DNA from: an uncultured Clostridia bacterium
Lineage (GTDB): Bacteria; Bacillota; Clostridia; Oscillospirales; Ruminococcaceae
Assembly (NCBI GenBank): GCA_946567425.1
Contig: CAMNXF010000019.1
Coordinates: forward strand, 1 to 49,556
Direction of reading: 5' to 3'
Length of the DNA: 49,556 nucleotides
In this document: piece after piece, positions 8,289-17,905 of the stretch
Numbering within the stretch: position 1 is the stretch's first letter
How the letters are laid out: every line of letters starts with the position of its first letter
Translations under genes and position numbers: made by a program
The notes under the pieces: generated by a model
The model's database searches: none
Told to the model about the DNA's origin: nothing
What the model saw: only the letters and a program-made list of their open reading frames with translations

Positions 8289-10000
8289 TGAACTATCAGC
8301 TTATCCCGCAGGAAAACAAAGCCGAGATTTTAGAAAAAGCCGTACTGAATGAAACCCCCGGGCAGCTTGCCGAAACGTATCGGGAGCTTGGGTATATTGA
8401 AATGACAGCGAGGGCGCTCGGGTTGGCGTGCCGTTTCTGCGGCGTGGAAAAAGCGAGGGTGCTCGCGGAGTGCGGAGCGACGTTTGACATTCCGAAAAAC
8501 GAGACCGCCGAGCGCCGCTACCACTGCTACTCCGGTATGAAGTACGACAACTACCGCTCGAATTACTCGCTGTATCTGCTGAAGATTTTTAAGCAGATCA
8601 AGGGCGCGTGCTGCTGCAAGGGCTTAAAGCCCGTAAAACGGGCGGCGACCGACGATAAAAAGTATCTTCCGTTTTTGTCCGATGGCGAGCGGCTTAAGGT
8701 ACTGCGTTTTCTTTGCGGAAACAGGGACGCGCTGTCGTTCGACCCGTCGGAAATGCTGTATTACGCGATCTTTACACGCGATACCGTCATTGTTGACGAA
8801 CTGAAAGGAATGGGCGTAAAGCTCTCCGATATGCGCTTGAAGAGGCTTGCAGACGGCGGCATGGCGTCGGACAGCTACTGGTACGAATGGGGGGCTATGA
8901 TGAGTAAGCTCTCCGACGAGGACTATCTCCCCGTAATGAGAGCGTTCGCCGAGGAGCTTGGAGGAAAGCCGTTCCACTGCACGGGAAAGATCTACGATAT
9001 CACCAAAAAACGGTTTGTAAATGCCGGAATTCTTGAGTTCTTCCGCGATAACTTTAAGACCGAAAAGCTGAACAAAACGGAAGTTATACGCAGCCTGATA
9101 GATTATAACGCTGCGGATTCGCTGTCGGTAATCGAAAGGCTTGGCTGGCTCGACAATCCAAAAAGGCGTGATGAGATGATAGATTATGCGCAGAATATGG
9201 GAAATCGCATTGAGTGCGTTGCGTGGCTGCTCGACTTTAAAAACCGTACCGCCGACCTAGCCGCCGAGCAGGAAAAGGCGGAAAAGAAAATGCTGCGCGA
9301 GCTGAACGCAAACCCGAATTCAATTACCATGCTGAAAAAGCTGTGGAGCTACAAGGAACGATCGGACGGAACGCTCATCATCACCAACTACAAGGGTACG
9401 GCAACCCAAGTCACCGTGCCGGAAAAGATAGGCAAAAGCACGGTTACGGCGATAGGGAACGGTGCGTTTGCGGGAGCATCTGGCGTGGGAGCGGGCACGG
9501 TTACCGCGAATTTCACAAATAAACAAATGCAGGCGCGGCGGCAGATCACGTCGCTCACGCTGCCGAAAACTCTTGAATATATCGGCGACGGCGCGTTTAC
9601 TTATTTGCAGTCGCTTGAAAGTATAGATATCCCCGAAAGCGTAAAGGAGATAGGCGCGTTTGCTTTTGACGTGTGCGATTCCCTCACGGAAATAACTGTT
9701 CCCGGCTCGGTCAGGAGAATCGGAAAATACGCTTTTGCGGGCTGCAACAATCTGCGCAAGGTGAAAATATGCGAGGGGGTAGTCGAGATCGGCGCGGGAG
9801 CGTTCAGCAATGACTTGCAGCTGAAAGAGATCGAGCTGCCGAGGTCACTGAAACGTCTGTTGTCGCAAAAGCTAAGGTTCAACACGGTAGAGGCATTGGA
9901 TAATTTTTCGTTTATGACGGCGTACTGTCCGAAAGGCAGCTACGCGGAGGAGTACTGCAAGTCAAAAGGAATAAATGTAAAAGAAACGGTACTGAAATAA
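8288..10000 (+). CDS. Intracellular leucine-rich-repeat protein, paralogue 4 (long form)
   Basis: 570 residues; ATG overlaps the previous stop by one base, with GGGAGG just upstream. The N domain is ankyrin-like (TARALGLACRFCGVEKARVL, ECGATFDI) and contains a Cys/Lys-rich insert (GACCCKGLKPVK near residue 105) not seen in the others. The shared segment LLDFKNRTADLAAEQEKAEK is near 317 with RELNANPNSITMLKK. About five to six LRR_5 repeats follow (365-545), with an insertion before the first (TVTANFTNKQMQARRQITSL). C-tail PKGSYAEEYCKSKGINV. The GACCCK insert is a Cys-rich spot worth noting for metal or redox behaviour, but nothing more can be claimed. Confidence 0.84.
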   Translation: MNYQLIPQENKAEILEKAVLNETPGQLAETYRELGYIEMTARALGLACRFCGVEKARVLAECGATFDIPKNETAERRYHCYSGMKYDNYRSNYSLYLLKIFKQIKGACCCKGLKPVKRAATDDKKYLPFLSDGERLKVLRFLCGNRDALSFDPSEMLYYAIFTRDTVIVDELKGMGVKLSDMRLKRLADGGMASDSYWYEWGAMMSKLSDEDYLPVMRAFAEELGGKPFHCTGKIYDITKKRFVNAGILEFFRDNFKTEKLNKTEVIRSLIDYNAADSLSVIERLGWLDNPKRRDEMIDYAQNMGNRIECVAWLLDFKNRTADLAAEQEKAEKKMLRELNANPNSITMLKKLWSYKERSDGTLIITNYKGTATQVTVPEKIGKSTVTAIGNGAFAGASGVGAGTVTANFTNKQMQARRQITSLTLPKTLEYIGDGAFTYLQSLESIDIPESVKEIGAFAFDVCDSLTEITVPGSVRRIGKYAFAGCNNLRKVKICEGVVEIGAGAFSNDLQLKEIELPRSLKRLLSQKLRFNTVEALDNFSFMTAYCPKGSYAEEYCKSKGINVKETVLK

Positions 10001-10014
10001 AGGGGCGCAAAACA

Positions 10015-11661
10015 ATGGACTATGAAAATTTATCTCTCGCCGATAAAGCCAAAGCTCTGGAATACGCGGCGATAAACGACACGCCCGAGGATATTGTGCA
10101 GATCTATGCAAAGCTCGGCAAGGTGGAATACTCCGCGCGGGCGCTCGGGATAGCCTGCCGTTTTCGCGGCGTGGAGTGCGTAAGGGCGCTTGTCGGGGGC
10201 GGCGCGAGCTTATACGCTCCGCTCACCAACTATATGGTGCAGACTTACGGCAGTTACGGCGACGATCTTTCGGTATTGCTGCTTGACAATTTCCCGACAA
10301 AAACCATAACGTATTTTGTCGTAGTGCCTCAGATATATAAGTCGGTAACGCGTGCGGACGGAACAGTGCTTTCGCCGCTGGCGTTTGAAAAGCGCATCGA
10401 GGTGCTGGACTGTCTGCGCGAAAACGCGGAACAGGTCGGGTTCGATATAAATGAGCTTTTGTTTTACGCGATAATGCTGAATGACAAGCAGATGGCGCGG
10501 GAGCTTGAAAAGCGCGGCGCGGAACTATCGGAAAGCCGTATAAAACTGCTTTCGGATAAAGGAAAACCAAAGGATCTTTGTATCTGGACGGGGCTGTTGG
10601 AGCGGCTCTCCATTGAAAGCTTTGTTCCCGTATTGACAAGGCTCACGAACAAGCTCGGCAAAAAGCTCCACTGTACCTCCGGCATTTACGACGCATGCTC
10701 CGACAAGCTGTGCACTCTTGAAAATTTAGAGTTTTACTTCAACCATTTCGACAACCCAAAGGTGAACAAAACGGCGATAATGAAAAACGCAATCGAAAAC
10801 GACAGCGTCGGGGGATTGAAATTCGCGGAGCGCGAGGATTGGCTTATATCGCCGAAAAAACGCGATGAGATGATAGAATATGCTGCCGAAAAGAAAGCCG
10901 TCGAGTGCTCGGCGTGGCTGCTCGATTTTAAAAACCGTACAGCCGATATTGCCGCCGAACGCGCCAAATCCGAGAAAAAGGCGGAGCGCGAGCTTAACGC
11001 AAGCCCCGATTCCGTTACAGTGTTAAAGCAGCTCTGGAGCTTTAAAAAGCGCGGGGACGGAACGCTCGTTATCACTAACTACAAAGGAAGTCAGACGAAG
11101 ATAATCGTTCCCGCGAAAATAGGCAGAAGCGCGGTCACGGCGATAGGCAAGGAGGCGTTTTCGCCGTTTCGCGACAGGGTGTGTCATGGGCGCGAGTTTT
11201 TCAGAACGATCACGGAAATATCGCTGCCCGACAGCATTACGGAGATCGGTGAAATGGCGTTTGACTGCTGTGGAGGGCTTCGGCGCGTGAATATTCCTGA
11301 GGGTGTTTCCGAGATCAAAAGCCATACATTTTACAACTGTTTTTCTCTTGAAAGTATCATTATTCCAAGCAGCGTTAGAATCATCGGAGACTGCGCGTTA
11401 TTCAACTGCGCGGCGCTGAAAACTCTGGTGATACCGGAGGGCGTAGTTGAGATAAACAAGTTGGCGACGACCCAATGCTCCGCGCTTGAAACGGTGGAAC
11501 TTCCGCGTTCGCTTAAACTGATCGCAGGCGGGGAGCATGAAACCGATAACATCTTTTATTTCTCACCGCAATTGAAGAACGTCATTGTGCCGCGCGGCTC
11601 GTATGCCGAGGAATACTGCAAAAAATACGGCGTTAGTTATATTTACAAGGAGGAGCTATGA
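10015..11661 (+). CDS. Intracellular leucine-rich-repeat protein, paralogue 5 (long form)
   Basis: 548 residues, 14 bases after paralogue 4. N domain: ankyrin-like SARALGIACRFRGVECVRAL, VGGGASLYAP, then QMARELEKRGAELSESRI. The shared segment is the most diverged: LLDFKNRTADIAAERAKSEK near 304, KKAERELNASPDSVTVLKQ. LRR_5 repeats from about 350 to 525 (SITEIGEMAFDCCGGLRRV and following). C-tail PRGSYAEEYCKKYGVSYIY. The last codons overlap the next start as ATGA, and the upstream ACAAGGAGG doubles as the ribosome binding site of paralogue 6. Confidence 0.84.
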   Translation: MDYENLSLADKAKALEYAAINDTPEDIVQIYAKLGKVEYSARALGIACRFRGVECVRALVGGGASLYAPLTNYMVQTYGSYGDDLSVLLLDNFPTKTITYFVVVPQIYKSVTRADGTVLSPLAFEKRIEVLDCLRENAEQVGFDINELLFYAIMLNDKQMARELEKRGAELSESRIKLLSDKGKPKDLCIWTGLLERLSIESFVPVLTRLTNKLGKKLHCTSGIYDACSDKLCTLENLEFYFNHFDNPKVNKTAIMKNAIENDSVGGLKFAEREDWLISPKKRDEMIEYAAEKKAVECSAWLLDFKNRTADIAAERAKSEKKAERELNASPDSVTVLKQLWSFKKRGDGTLVITNYKGSQTKIIVPAKIGRSAVTAIGKEAFSPFRDRVCHGREFFRTITEISLPDSITEIGEMAFDCCGGLRRVNIPEGVSEIKSHTFYNCFSLESIIIPSSVRIIGDCALFNCAALKTLVIPEGVVEINKLATTQCSALETVELPRSLKLIAGGEHETDNIFYFSPQLKNVIVPRGSYAEEYCKKYGVSYIYKEEL

Positions 11662-13244
11662 ACTACGCGAAATTAAAGCCGTGGCAGAAAACGGAGGCTC
11701 TTGAAGAATGCGTGCTCCGCGGTACGCCGACCGAAGTCGCCAGGGCTTTTAAGGAAATGGGCGAACTGCGTTTCACGGCGCGGGCTTTGGGTCTCGCCTG
11801 CCGTTACCGCGGACTTGATATGGTGAAAACGCTTGTCGAGGGCGGCGCGTCGTTTTCCTACGATCTTTCGTTGGTGAGGCTGCTTTATCGGAAAGCCGAC
11901 GTTGTTCCGATATCAGGCGATAACGAAAATTATTCTCTTGCGCTGGCAAGCTCCGTAAAAACGCCCTATATGCATACGGTTGTCAAAATAGGAAAGCAGT
12001 ACGGGCTGGAGTTAATTCCCCTGCGCGCTCGGCTGTTTATACTGGAATATCTTTGCAAAAACTCCGAAAGAATCGGATTTAAGCCCGATGAGTTCCTTTT
12101 CTTTGCGTATTTCTCCGAGGAATGGGATATGATATCCGCCCTTAAAAAGAAAGGCTTTGCCGTTTTAAAAAGTAAAATCGAAGTGATGACGGCGGGGGGC
12201 GGAGACGACTGGTTCGACTATTGTTATCTTGTTAATCAGCTTGACGACGAGCAGTTTTTCCGCGTAATGAACGCGCTTGCTGCCGAATGCGGCGGAAAAA
12301 AGCTGCACTTTACCGAATTTTTTTGGGATATGAATTATGAGCGGCTTCCGCAGTCGAAGTTCATCAAGTTTTTGCTGGATAATTTCAATCAGTCCAAGAT
12401 GAACAAGGGCAGACTGATGAAAGGCTTTATCGACAGCGGAAACGTTTCTTGTCTCGAGCTTGCCGCCGAAAACGGCTGGCTTAAAATGCCGAAAAAGCGC
12501 GACGAGATGATACTGTACGCAACCGAAAACGGCAAAACCGAGTGCGCAGCGTATCTGCTCGATTTCAAGAACCATACCGCAGACCTTGCCGCCGAGCACA
12601 GGCGTGCCGAGAAAAAGTTGGAGCGCGAGCTTAATGCCGACCCGAATTCCGTCACGGAGCTGAAGAAAAACTGGAGCTTCACGAAGAAAGGCGACGGAAC
12701 GCTCGTTATTACGGGCTACAAGGGCAGCAGCATTGTGCTCAATGTTCCGCAGAAGATCGGGAACGCGGCGGTCACGGAGATCGGCGATTGGGCTCTCTCT
12801 CCTCACGCTTCGAGGATCAAAGAACCTACCCGCGAGTTCCGCAAAACCATAACGAGAATAACCTTGCCCGAGGGCTTGAAGAAGATCGGCGCAAGTGCGT
12901 TCCGCGACCTTGTTTCACTGGAGAGCGTCAATATCCCCGAGACCGTAAGAAGTATCGGCGAGACCGCTTTTTCCGACTGCTGTTCGCTGAAAAACGTTAT
13001 CGTCCCCGAGGGCGTAAGGCATATAGACGCGAACGCCTTTTCCATGCAGCACAACACGGGGGCGCTGGAATATGTGGAGCTTCCGCGCACCTTGGAGTAC
13101 TTTCGGGAGGACTGTAAATGGCGGCGCGTATATCTTTTTCGCGCGGCAAGCTGTCCGAAGCTGGTAGTAGGGGTGCCGCACGCGCCGCACGTTGAGGAAT
13201 TCTGTGAGCATAATGAGATAAAATTCAGATATTATGATGATTGA
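11658..13244 (+). CDS. Intracellular leucine-rich-repeat protein, paralogue 6 (long form)
   Basis: 528 residues, start coupled to paralogue 5 (ATGA), RBS AAGGAGG. N domain ankyrin-like: TARALGLACRYRGLDMVKTL, VEGGASFSYDL, then WDMISALKKKGFAVLKSKI. The shared segment has one substitution in the hallmark (FKNHTADLAAE near 302) and keeps RELNADPNSVTELKK. About five LRR_5 repeats follow; the last ones are shortened and the C-tail motif is changed (HAPHVEEFCEHNEIKFRYYD instead of GSYAEKYC). It is the most degenerate of the set and the closest to the ATPase gene. The MoxR gene follows after 33 bases. Confidence 0.84.
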   Translation: MNYAKLKPWQKTEALEECVLRGTPTEVARAFKEMGELRFTARALGLACRYRGLDMVKTLVEGGASFSYDLSLVRLLYRKADVVPISGDNENYSLALASSVKTPYMHTVVKIGKQYGLELIPLRARLFILEYLCKNSERIGFKPDEFLFFAYFSEEWDMISALKKKGFAVLKSKIEVMTAGGGDDWFDYCYLVNQLDDEQFFRVMNALAAECGGKKLHFTEFFWDMNYERLPQSKFIKFLLDNFNQSKMNKGRLMKGFIDSGNVSCLELAAENGWLKMPKKRDEMILYATENGKTECAAYLLDFKNHTADLAAEHRRAEKKLERELNADPNSVTELKKNWSFTKKGDGTLVITGYKGSSIVLNVPQKIGNAAVTEIGDWALSPHASRIKEPTREFRKTITRITLPEGLKKIGASAFRDLVSLESVNIPETVRSIGETAFSDCCSLKNVIVPEGVRHIDANAFSMQHNTGALEYVELPRTLEYFREDCKWRRVYLFRAASCPKLVVGVPHAPHVEEFCEHNEIKFRYYDD

Positions 13245-13277
13245 CGCGCGGGAAGAATATATTTACGGAGGTAAAAT

Positions 13278-14795
13278 ATGAATATCAAACAAGCAAAAGA
13301 CGACATTAAAAACGCGGTCTCCGCGTATCTTACGAAAGATAAGTTCGGGAATTTCGTTATCCCGATAGAGAAGCAGCGTCCGATATTTCTTATGGGCGCG
13401 CCCGGTATAGGCAAGACCGCGATCATGGAGCAGATCGCCGAGGAAACGAAGATCGGTCTGGTGAGCTACTCTATGACCCACCACACCCGCCAGTCCGCGC
13501 TTGGTCTGCCGTTTATCGTGAAGAAGAATTACGGCGGCGAAGAATACAGCGTTTCAGAATACACGATGAGCGAAATAATCGCGAGCGTGTACGATATGAT
13601 CGAGTTTACGGGAGTTACCGAGGGCATACTTTTCCTTGACGAGATAAACTGCGTTTCGGAAACCCTCGCGCCCGCAATGCTGCAATTTCTGCAATACAAG
13701 ACGTTTGGACGGCACCGCGTTCCCGACGGCTGGATAGTCGTTACCGCGGGAAATCCTCCCGAGTACAACAATTCCGTCCGCGAGTTCGACATTGTAACGT
13801 GGGACAGATTAAAACGCATCGACGTTGAAGCGGACTACGACACATGGAAAGAATACGCGTATTCAAAGGGCGTTCACGCTGCGATTGTTACTTATCTCGA
13901 CATCAGAAAGGACGATTTTTACAAGATCGAGACTACCGTCGACGGCAAGAGCTTCGCGACCGCACGCGGCTGGAGCGACCTTTCGGAGATGATAAAGCTG
14001 TACGAGCAAAAGGGGTTCGCCGTCAATGAGCAGCTTGTGGGGCAGTATTTGCAGAACAAAAAAATCGCCAAGGGTTTCGCCATTTACTACGATCTGTTCA
14101 ATAAGTACAAGTCGGATTATCAGGTCGACAAGATACTCGGCGGCAAGGCGGACGCGGAGATAGTCGACCGCGCGAAGAACGCAAAATTCGACGAACGCCT
14201 GTCGCTTATCGGACTTATGCTGGACGGACTTGTCGGCGGCATACGCGATACATATTTGTCCGAAAACGAGCTTACCGAGCTTATGGGCTGCCTGAAAACC
14301 GCAAAGTTCGACTTTACCGTCGACAAGAATTTCGAGGACTCGCTCACGCGACAGATAGAGGCGAAACAAAAGGAGATAGCGGTCGGCAGAAAAGCCTCCA
14401 ATATGTCGGGCGACCGCGAGTACGTTCTCCACGCGACGATTGAAACGCTTTCGGAGGAGCGCGCGGCATTCGCGGCAAAGCCTCCGAAGGACGCGGCGGA
14501 GGCATTCAAGACAGTAAAAGCGGACTTCGACAAGCGCAAAAAAGCGCTCGAAAAGGACGTTACCAAATCAAGCGGAATGCTGTCGAACGTTTTCAAGTTC
14601 TGCGAGGATGCGTTTGAGAACAACGGACAAGAGCTGCTTATCCTCGTGACCGAACTTACGATAAACCCCTACGCGACCCACTTCATCAGCCGTTACGGCT
14701 GCAAGGAGTATTTCGAGCACAACAAGGAAATGTTGTTCTTCGAGCGCAAAAAGGAGATCATCTCGGAAATCGAGGAATTGGACCTCGGCGACTAG
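13278..14795 (+). CDS. MoxR-family AAA ATPase
   Basis: 505 residues. Walker A GAPGIGKT at 40-47, Walker B ILFLDEIN with D121 and E122, sensor-1 region VVTAGNPPEYNNS near 155, and an arginine-rich WDRLKRID stretch. The C half is a long helical domain (KAKFDERLSLIGLMLDGLVG and later coiled segments) longer than in small MoxR proteins. Family role: hexameric ATPase that, with a VWA partner, inserts cofactors into or remodels target proteins. The partner is at 2423 in the same operon, and the six LRR proteins in between are the obvious candidate substrates. RBS GGAGG precedes ATG, and a strong terminator follows 15 bases after the stop. Confidence 0.9.
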   Translation: MNIKQAKDDIKNAVSAYLTKDKFGNFVIPIEKQRPIFLMGAPGIGKTAIMEQIAEETKIGLVSYSMTHHTRQSALGLPFIVKKNYGGEEYSVSEYTMSEIIASVYDMIEFTGVTEGILFLDEINCVSETLAPAMLQFLQYKTFGRHRVPDGWIVVTAGNPPEYNNSVREFDIVTWDRLKRIDVEADYDTWKEYAYSKGVHAAIVTYLDIRKDDFYKIETTVDGKSFATARGWSDLSEMIKLYEQKGFAVNEQLVGQYLQNKKIAKGFAIYYDLFNKYKSDYQVDKILGGKADAEIVDRAKNAKFDERLSLIGLMLDGLVGGIRDTYLSENELTELMGCLKTAKFDFTVDKNFEDSLTRQIEAKQKEIAVGRKASNMSGDREYVLHATIETLSEERAAFAAKPPKDAAEAFKTVKADFDKRKKALEKDVTKSSGMLSNVFKFCEDAFENNGQELLILVTELTINPYATHFISRYGCKEYFEHNKEMLFFERKKEIISEIEELDLGD

Positions 14796-14810
14796 CAAAC
14801 CGAAAAAGCT

Positions 14811-14848
14811 GCGGCGTCAGGCATTATCACTTGACGCCGCGTTTTTTT
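14811..14848 (+). terminator. Rho-independent terminator of the VWA/LRR/MoxR operon
   Basis: Stem GCGGCGTCA (14811-14819) with TGACGCCGC (14832-14840), 12-base loop, then G and seven T. On the other strand the same hairpin is followed by a weaker CTTTTT run, so it may also serve the convergent ABC operon. Confidence 0.9.
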
Positions 14849-14857
14849 CTCGGGAAA

Positions 14858-15736
14858 TTACATTTCTCCGCCCTCGACCACAAGATTTTCCTTGTAGGTC
14901 TCGTCGTCGCCGTAGACCGCCGCCAAGGTTTCATCGTAATCCTTGTGGAAGAACTGCTCGCCGCCGAGCGTCTTTATTTCGTCGTTGAGCCATGTCAGCA
15001 GCGTCTCGTTGCCCTTTGTGACCGCGGGAGCGATAGCGTCCGTGCTGCCAAGCGATTCAATGCCTACTGTGAAACCGGGATTGCTCTTCGCCCACGCAAG
15101 CACCTCGGTGTTGTCGGTTGAGAACGCGTCGCCGCGTCCGTCCTGCAATGCCGAATATGCTTCGTTGTACTCATCGTACTTCTGCAGTTTTACGTCGGGA
15201 TAGTTTTCGGTGAAATACGTTTCGGCGGTCGTGCCCTTAACGACGATAAGCGTTTTTCCGTTAAGCTCCTCGGCGCTCTTTATAATTGCGCTGTCGGGAG
15301 ACACCACGCCGAGCGCGACTTTCATGTACGGCAGCGCGAAATCGACCTTTTGCGCGCGCTCGTCGGTAACGGTAAAGTTCGCAAGGATTATGTCAACCTT
15401 CGAGGTCTCAAGAAACTCCACACGCGACGCAGCTTCAACGGGCACGAGCTTCAGCTCGACGCCGAGATCCTTTGCAATGCGCTCGGCGAAATAAACGTCG
15501 TAGCCCTTGTAATTTCCCTCGTTGTCGACATAGCCGAACGGGTTCTTGTCCGAGAATACGCCGATAGTCACCTCGCCGCTTTCCTTGATCTGATCGACGT
15601 TCCTGAACGTCGCATTTCCGGAATTGCCGCCAGAGTTATCGCCGCTGCCGGAATTTCCCGAATTGTCGCAGCCTGCGAACGTCAGCGCAAGCGCCGAAGC
15701 CGCAAACAGAGCAGCAATTTTCTTAAAAATTTTCAT
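14858..15736 (-). CDS. Polar amino-acid ABC transporter substrate-binding lipoprotein
   Basis: 292 residues, family 3 solute-binding protein (SBP_bac_3), typical length. Signal peptide MKIFKKIAALFAASALALTF ends in lipobox FAGC, so it is a membrane-anchored lipoprotein; a Gly/Ser/Asn-rich linker follows. Recognisable core motifs: VTIGVFSDKNPFGYVDNEG, GYDVYFAERIAKDLG and DIILANFTVTDERAQKVDFA. The ligand is probably glutamate, glutamine or cystine, but the sequence does not decide which. RBS AGGAGG. It is the last gene of a four-gene operon (permease, permease, ATPase, binding protein), 50 bases after the ATPase. Confidence 0.93.
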   Translation of the reverse strand: MKIFKKIAALFAASALALTFAGCDNSGNSGSGDNSGGNSGNATFRNVDQIKESGEVTIGVFSDKNPFGYVDNEGNYKGYDVYFAERIAKDLGVELKLVPVEAASRVEFLETSKVDIILANFTVTDERAQKVDFALPYMKVALGVVSPDSAIIKSAEELNGKTLIVVKGTTAETYFTENYPDVKLQKYDEYNEAYSALQDGRGDAFSTDNTEVLAWAKSNPGFTVGIESLGSTDAIAPAVTKGNETLLTWLNDEIKTLGGEQFFHKDYDETLAAVYGDDETYKENLVVEGGEM

Positions 15737-15786
15737 GATAAACTACCTCCTGAAATTCTTTTGTTCTTTATAACGCCCTTTTAGGG

Positions 15787-16530
15787 TCATTTTGTATAAG
15801 TAAACGTTTTAAGGAACCTTTGAGCACGCTCCGTTTTCGGGTTTCTGAAGAACTCCGAGGGCGCTCCCTCCTCGACGATAACGCCGCCGTCCATGAATAT
15901 CACCCTGTCGGCGACCGCCTCCGCGAACGCCATTTCGTGTGTTACGATCATCATTGTCGTACCGTTCTTTGCCAGATCGAGAACGACGTTCAGTACCTCG
16001 TGAACCATTTCGGGGTCGAGCGCCGCCGTAATTTCGTCCAACAGCATTATCTCAGGGTCCATTATCAGACTGCGGCAGATAGCCACGCGCTGCTTCTGTC
16101 CGCCCGAAAGCTCCGACGGGTAGCTGTCCGCCTTGTCGGACAAGCCCACGCGTTCAAGCAGCTCGCGCGCCTTTGCCTCTACCTCGGCTTTGTCGCGTTT
16201 CTGCACCTTTATCGGCGAGAGCATAATGTTTTTCAGCACCGTTAAATGCGGAAAAAGGTCATAGCTCTGGAATACCATTCCAATCTTCTGTCGAACCTTG
16301 TACAGGCTCTTGTCGCCGTGGATAACTGGCTCGCCGTGCAGCGTGACCGTTCCTCCCTGAATAGGCTCAAGCCCGTTGAGACAGCGCAGCAGCGTGCTCT
16401 TTCCGCACCCCGACGGACCTATCAGCACCACGACCTCACCCTTTGACACCGAGAGCGATATGCCGTCTATTACGGCATTGTCGCCGAAATGCTTCACCAG
16501 ATTGTTTATATCAATAATGTGTTCGGACAT
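15787..16530 (-). CDS. Polar amino-acid ABC transporter ATP-binding protein (GlnQ type)
   Basis: 247 residues, full length. Walker [10 protein letters not shown]-loop [16 protein letters not shown], signature [15 protein letters not shown], Walker [15 protein letters not shown], switch His in [16 protein letters not shown]. This is the GlnQ/HisP subclass that powers uptake of polar amino acids with the two permeases encoded immediately upstream (1-base spacing to the second). Cytoplasmic face of the membrane. Confidence 0.95.
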   Translation of the reverse strand: MSEHIIDINNLVKHFGDNAVIDGISLSVSKGEVVVLIGPSGCGKSTLLRCLNGLEPIQGGTVTLHGEPVIHGDKSLYKVRQKIGMVFQSYDLFPHLTVLKNIMLSPIKVQKRDKAEVEAKARELLERVGLSDKADSYPSELSGGQKQRVAICRSLIMDPEIMLLDEITAALDPEMVHEVLNVVLDLAKNGTTMMIVTHEMAFAEAVADRVIFMDGGVIVEEGAPSEFFRNPKTERAQRFLKTFTYTK

Positions 16531-16531
16531 C

Positions 16532-17209
16532 TCACTCGCCCCCCTGTTGTTTTTTCGTCAGCGCCCGCGATGCCATTGAAAGCGGAAAACAGATCAAGAA
16601 ATACATAAAGAATATCGCGGCGTACACCCATATCGCGGCGTTGGGGTACTCAAATCTGTTCGCGTCGATTATCTGCTTGCCGACCTTGAGAACCTCCGTT
16701 ACGCCTATCAGCGAGACCAGCGCGGTCGTTTTTATCATTCTCGTGGACAAATTGATAACGTTCGGAATAAGCCCGCGTATCGCCTGTGGAAAGATGATGA
16801 ACACATACATCTGAGTTTTCGACAGCCCGAGACTAAGCGACGACTCGAACTGATGACGGGGTATCGCCAGAAACGCTCCGCGAACCAGATCGCCCATTTC
16901 CGCCGCGCCCCATATCGTGAACACGATAACCGCCGACGTTTCGCCGCCGAGGTTAAGACCCGTCAGCTTGGTAACGCCGAAAAACACCACGAACAACCAC
17001 ACAAGCTGCGGCATTATCCGCACTATCTCCAAGTACACGCGGCAGACCGCCTTTACGACGGGATTTTTCGAGGTCATGACCGCGCCCAGCAGCGTTCCCA
17101 GAATAAGCGAAAAGCCTATTGAGATGAGCGAGATACGAATAGTTACCCACAGTCCCGAGAGCAGACGCAGCATATTGTTGCCCATAAACAGCACTTCAAT
17201 TCCCTGCAC
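16532..17209 (-). CDS. Polar amino-acid ABC transporter permease (HisM/GlnP type)
   Basis: 225 residues from a GTG start at 17209, chosen because GGAGG lies 7 bases upstream; an ATG at 17185 lacks this. It overlaps the upstream permease by 14 bases. About five membrane segments. The EAA loop that docks the ATPase reads [22 protein letters not shown] followed by [19 protein letters not shown]. It forms the translocation channel as a heterodimer with the next gene. Confidence 0.93.
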   Translation of the reverse strand: MQGIEVLFMGNNMLRLLSGLWVTIRISLISIGFSLILGTLLGAVMTSKNPVVKAVCRVYLEIVRIMPQLVWLFVVFFGVTKLTGLNLGGETSAVIVFTIWGAAEMGDLVRGAFLAIPRHQFESSLSLGLSKTQMYVFIIFPQAIRGLIPNVINLSTRMIKTTALVSLIGVTEVLKVGKQIIDANRFEYPNAAIWVYAAIFFMYFLICFPLSMASRALTKKQQGGE

Positions 17210-17849
17210 GGCGCAGCCTCCTTTCCAGTACGGTAAATACTATGGAGATCGGCAAAATCAGCACCAGATAAGCCGCGACAAGCATAAGCAGCGCTTCCCA
17301 AGTATTGTAGTACATTCCGATAAGGTCTTTCGCAACGTACATAAGGTCGGCAAGCGACACCGCGCTGAACACGCTCGTTTCCTTCAACAGGAAGATAACA
17401 TTGGCACATATCGCGGGCACGGACGTCGAAGCCGCCTGCGGAGCGACTATGTAACGCATGGTCTGCAAACGGCGGAAGCCAAGGCTCTCCGCGCTCTCGA
17501 TCTGTATTTTCCCGACCGACTTCAGACCGCCGAGAAAGCTCTCCGCCATATAGCTGCCGCCCAGAAACGCCAGTCCGATTATGCCGCAAGTCTCGCTCGA
17601 CCAGACTATCCCCGCCTTGGGAAGCCCGAAATACAGAAAGAACAGCTGCACAATAAGCGGCGTGTTGCGCGAAAGCTCGATATACGCCGACGCTATCTGC
17701 CGCGCAACGGGTATCCGATAATACTTCGCCAGCGCGCACAACAGCCCAATGACCGCCGAAAGCGATATGCCGATAACGCCTATTATAAGCGTCAGACGCG
17801 CCGCCTCGACATACATGGGCGTGAATTTTTTAATAAATTCAAAGTCCAA
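17196..17849 (-). CDS. Polar amino-acid ABC transporter permease, first gene of the operon
   Basis: 217 residues from a TTG start at 17849, preceded by GAGGGTAGG; the next ATG (17816) lacks a binding site. About five membrane segments; EAA loop around GLKSVGKIQIESAESLGF and IVAPQAASTSVPAICANV. Pairs with the overlapping second permease. A TTGACA/TAAAAT promoter lies directly upstream, leaving a very short leader. Confidence 0.92.
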   Translation of the reverse strand: MDFEFIKKFTPMYVEAARLTLIIGVIGISLSAVIGLLCALAKYYRIPVARQIASAYIELSRNTPLIVQLFFLYFGLPKAGIVWSSETCGIIGLAFLGGSYMAESFLGGLKSVGKIQIESAESLGFRRLQTMRYIVAPQAASTSVPAICANVIFLLKETSVFSAVSLADLMYVAKDLIGMYYNTWEALLMLVAAYLVLILPISIVFTVLERRLRRAGN

Positions 17850-17876
17850 GTTGACCTACCCTCATCTCACAAGTTT

Positions 17877-17905
17877 ATTTTACCGCTAAATGCATACTGT
17901 GTCAA
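17877..17905 (-). promoter_or_regulatory. Promoter of the polar amino-acid ABC operon
   Basis: On the minus strand TTGACA (17900-17905), 17-bp spacer, TAAAAT (17877-17882), about 28 bases before the TTG start codon. Confidence 0.75.

Noticed and set aside
3787..13244. Reading the LRR proteins as BspA-type surface adhesins
   Set aside because: None of the six has a signal peptide, membrane helix or wall anchor, and they are coupled to cytoplasmic MoxR and VWA genes.
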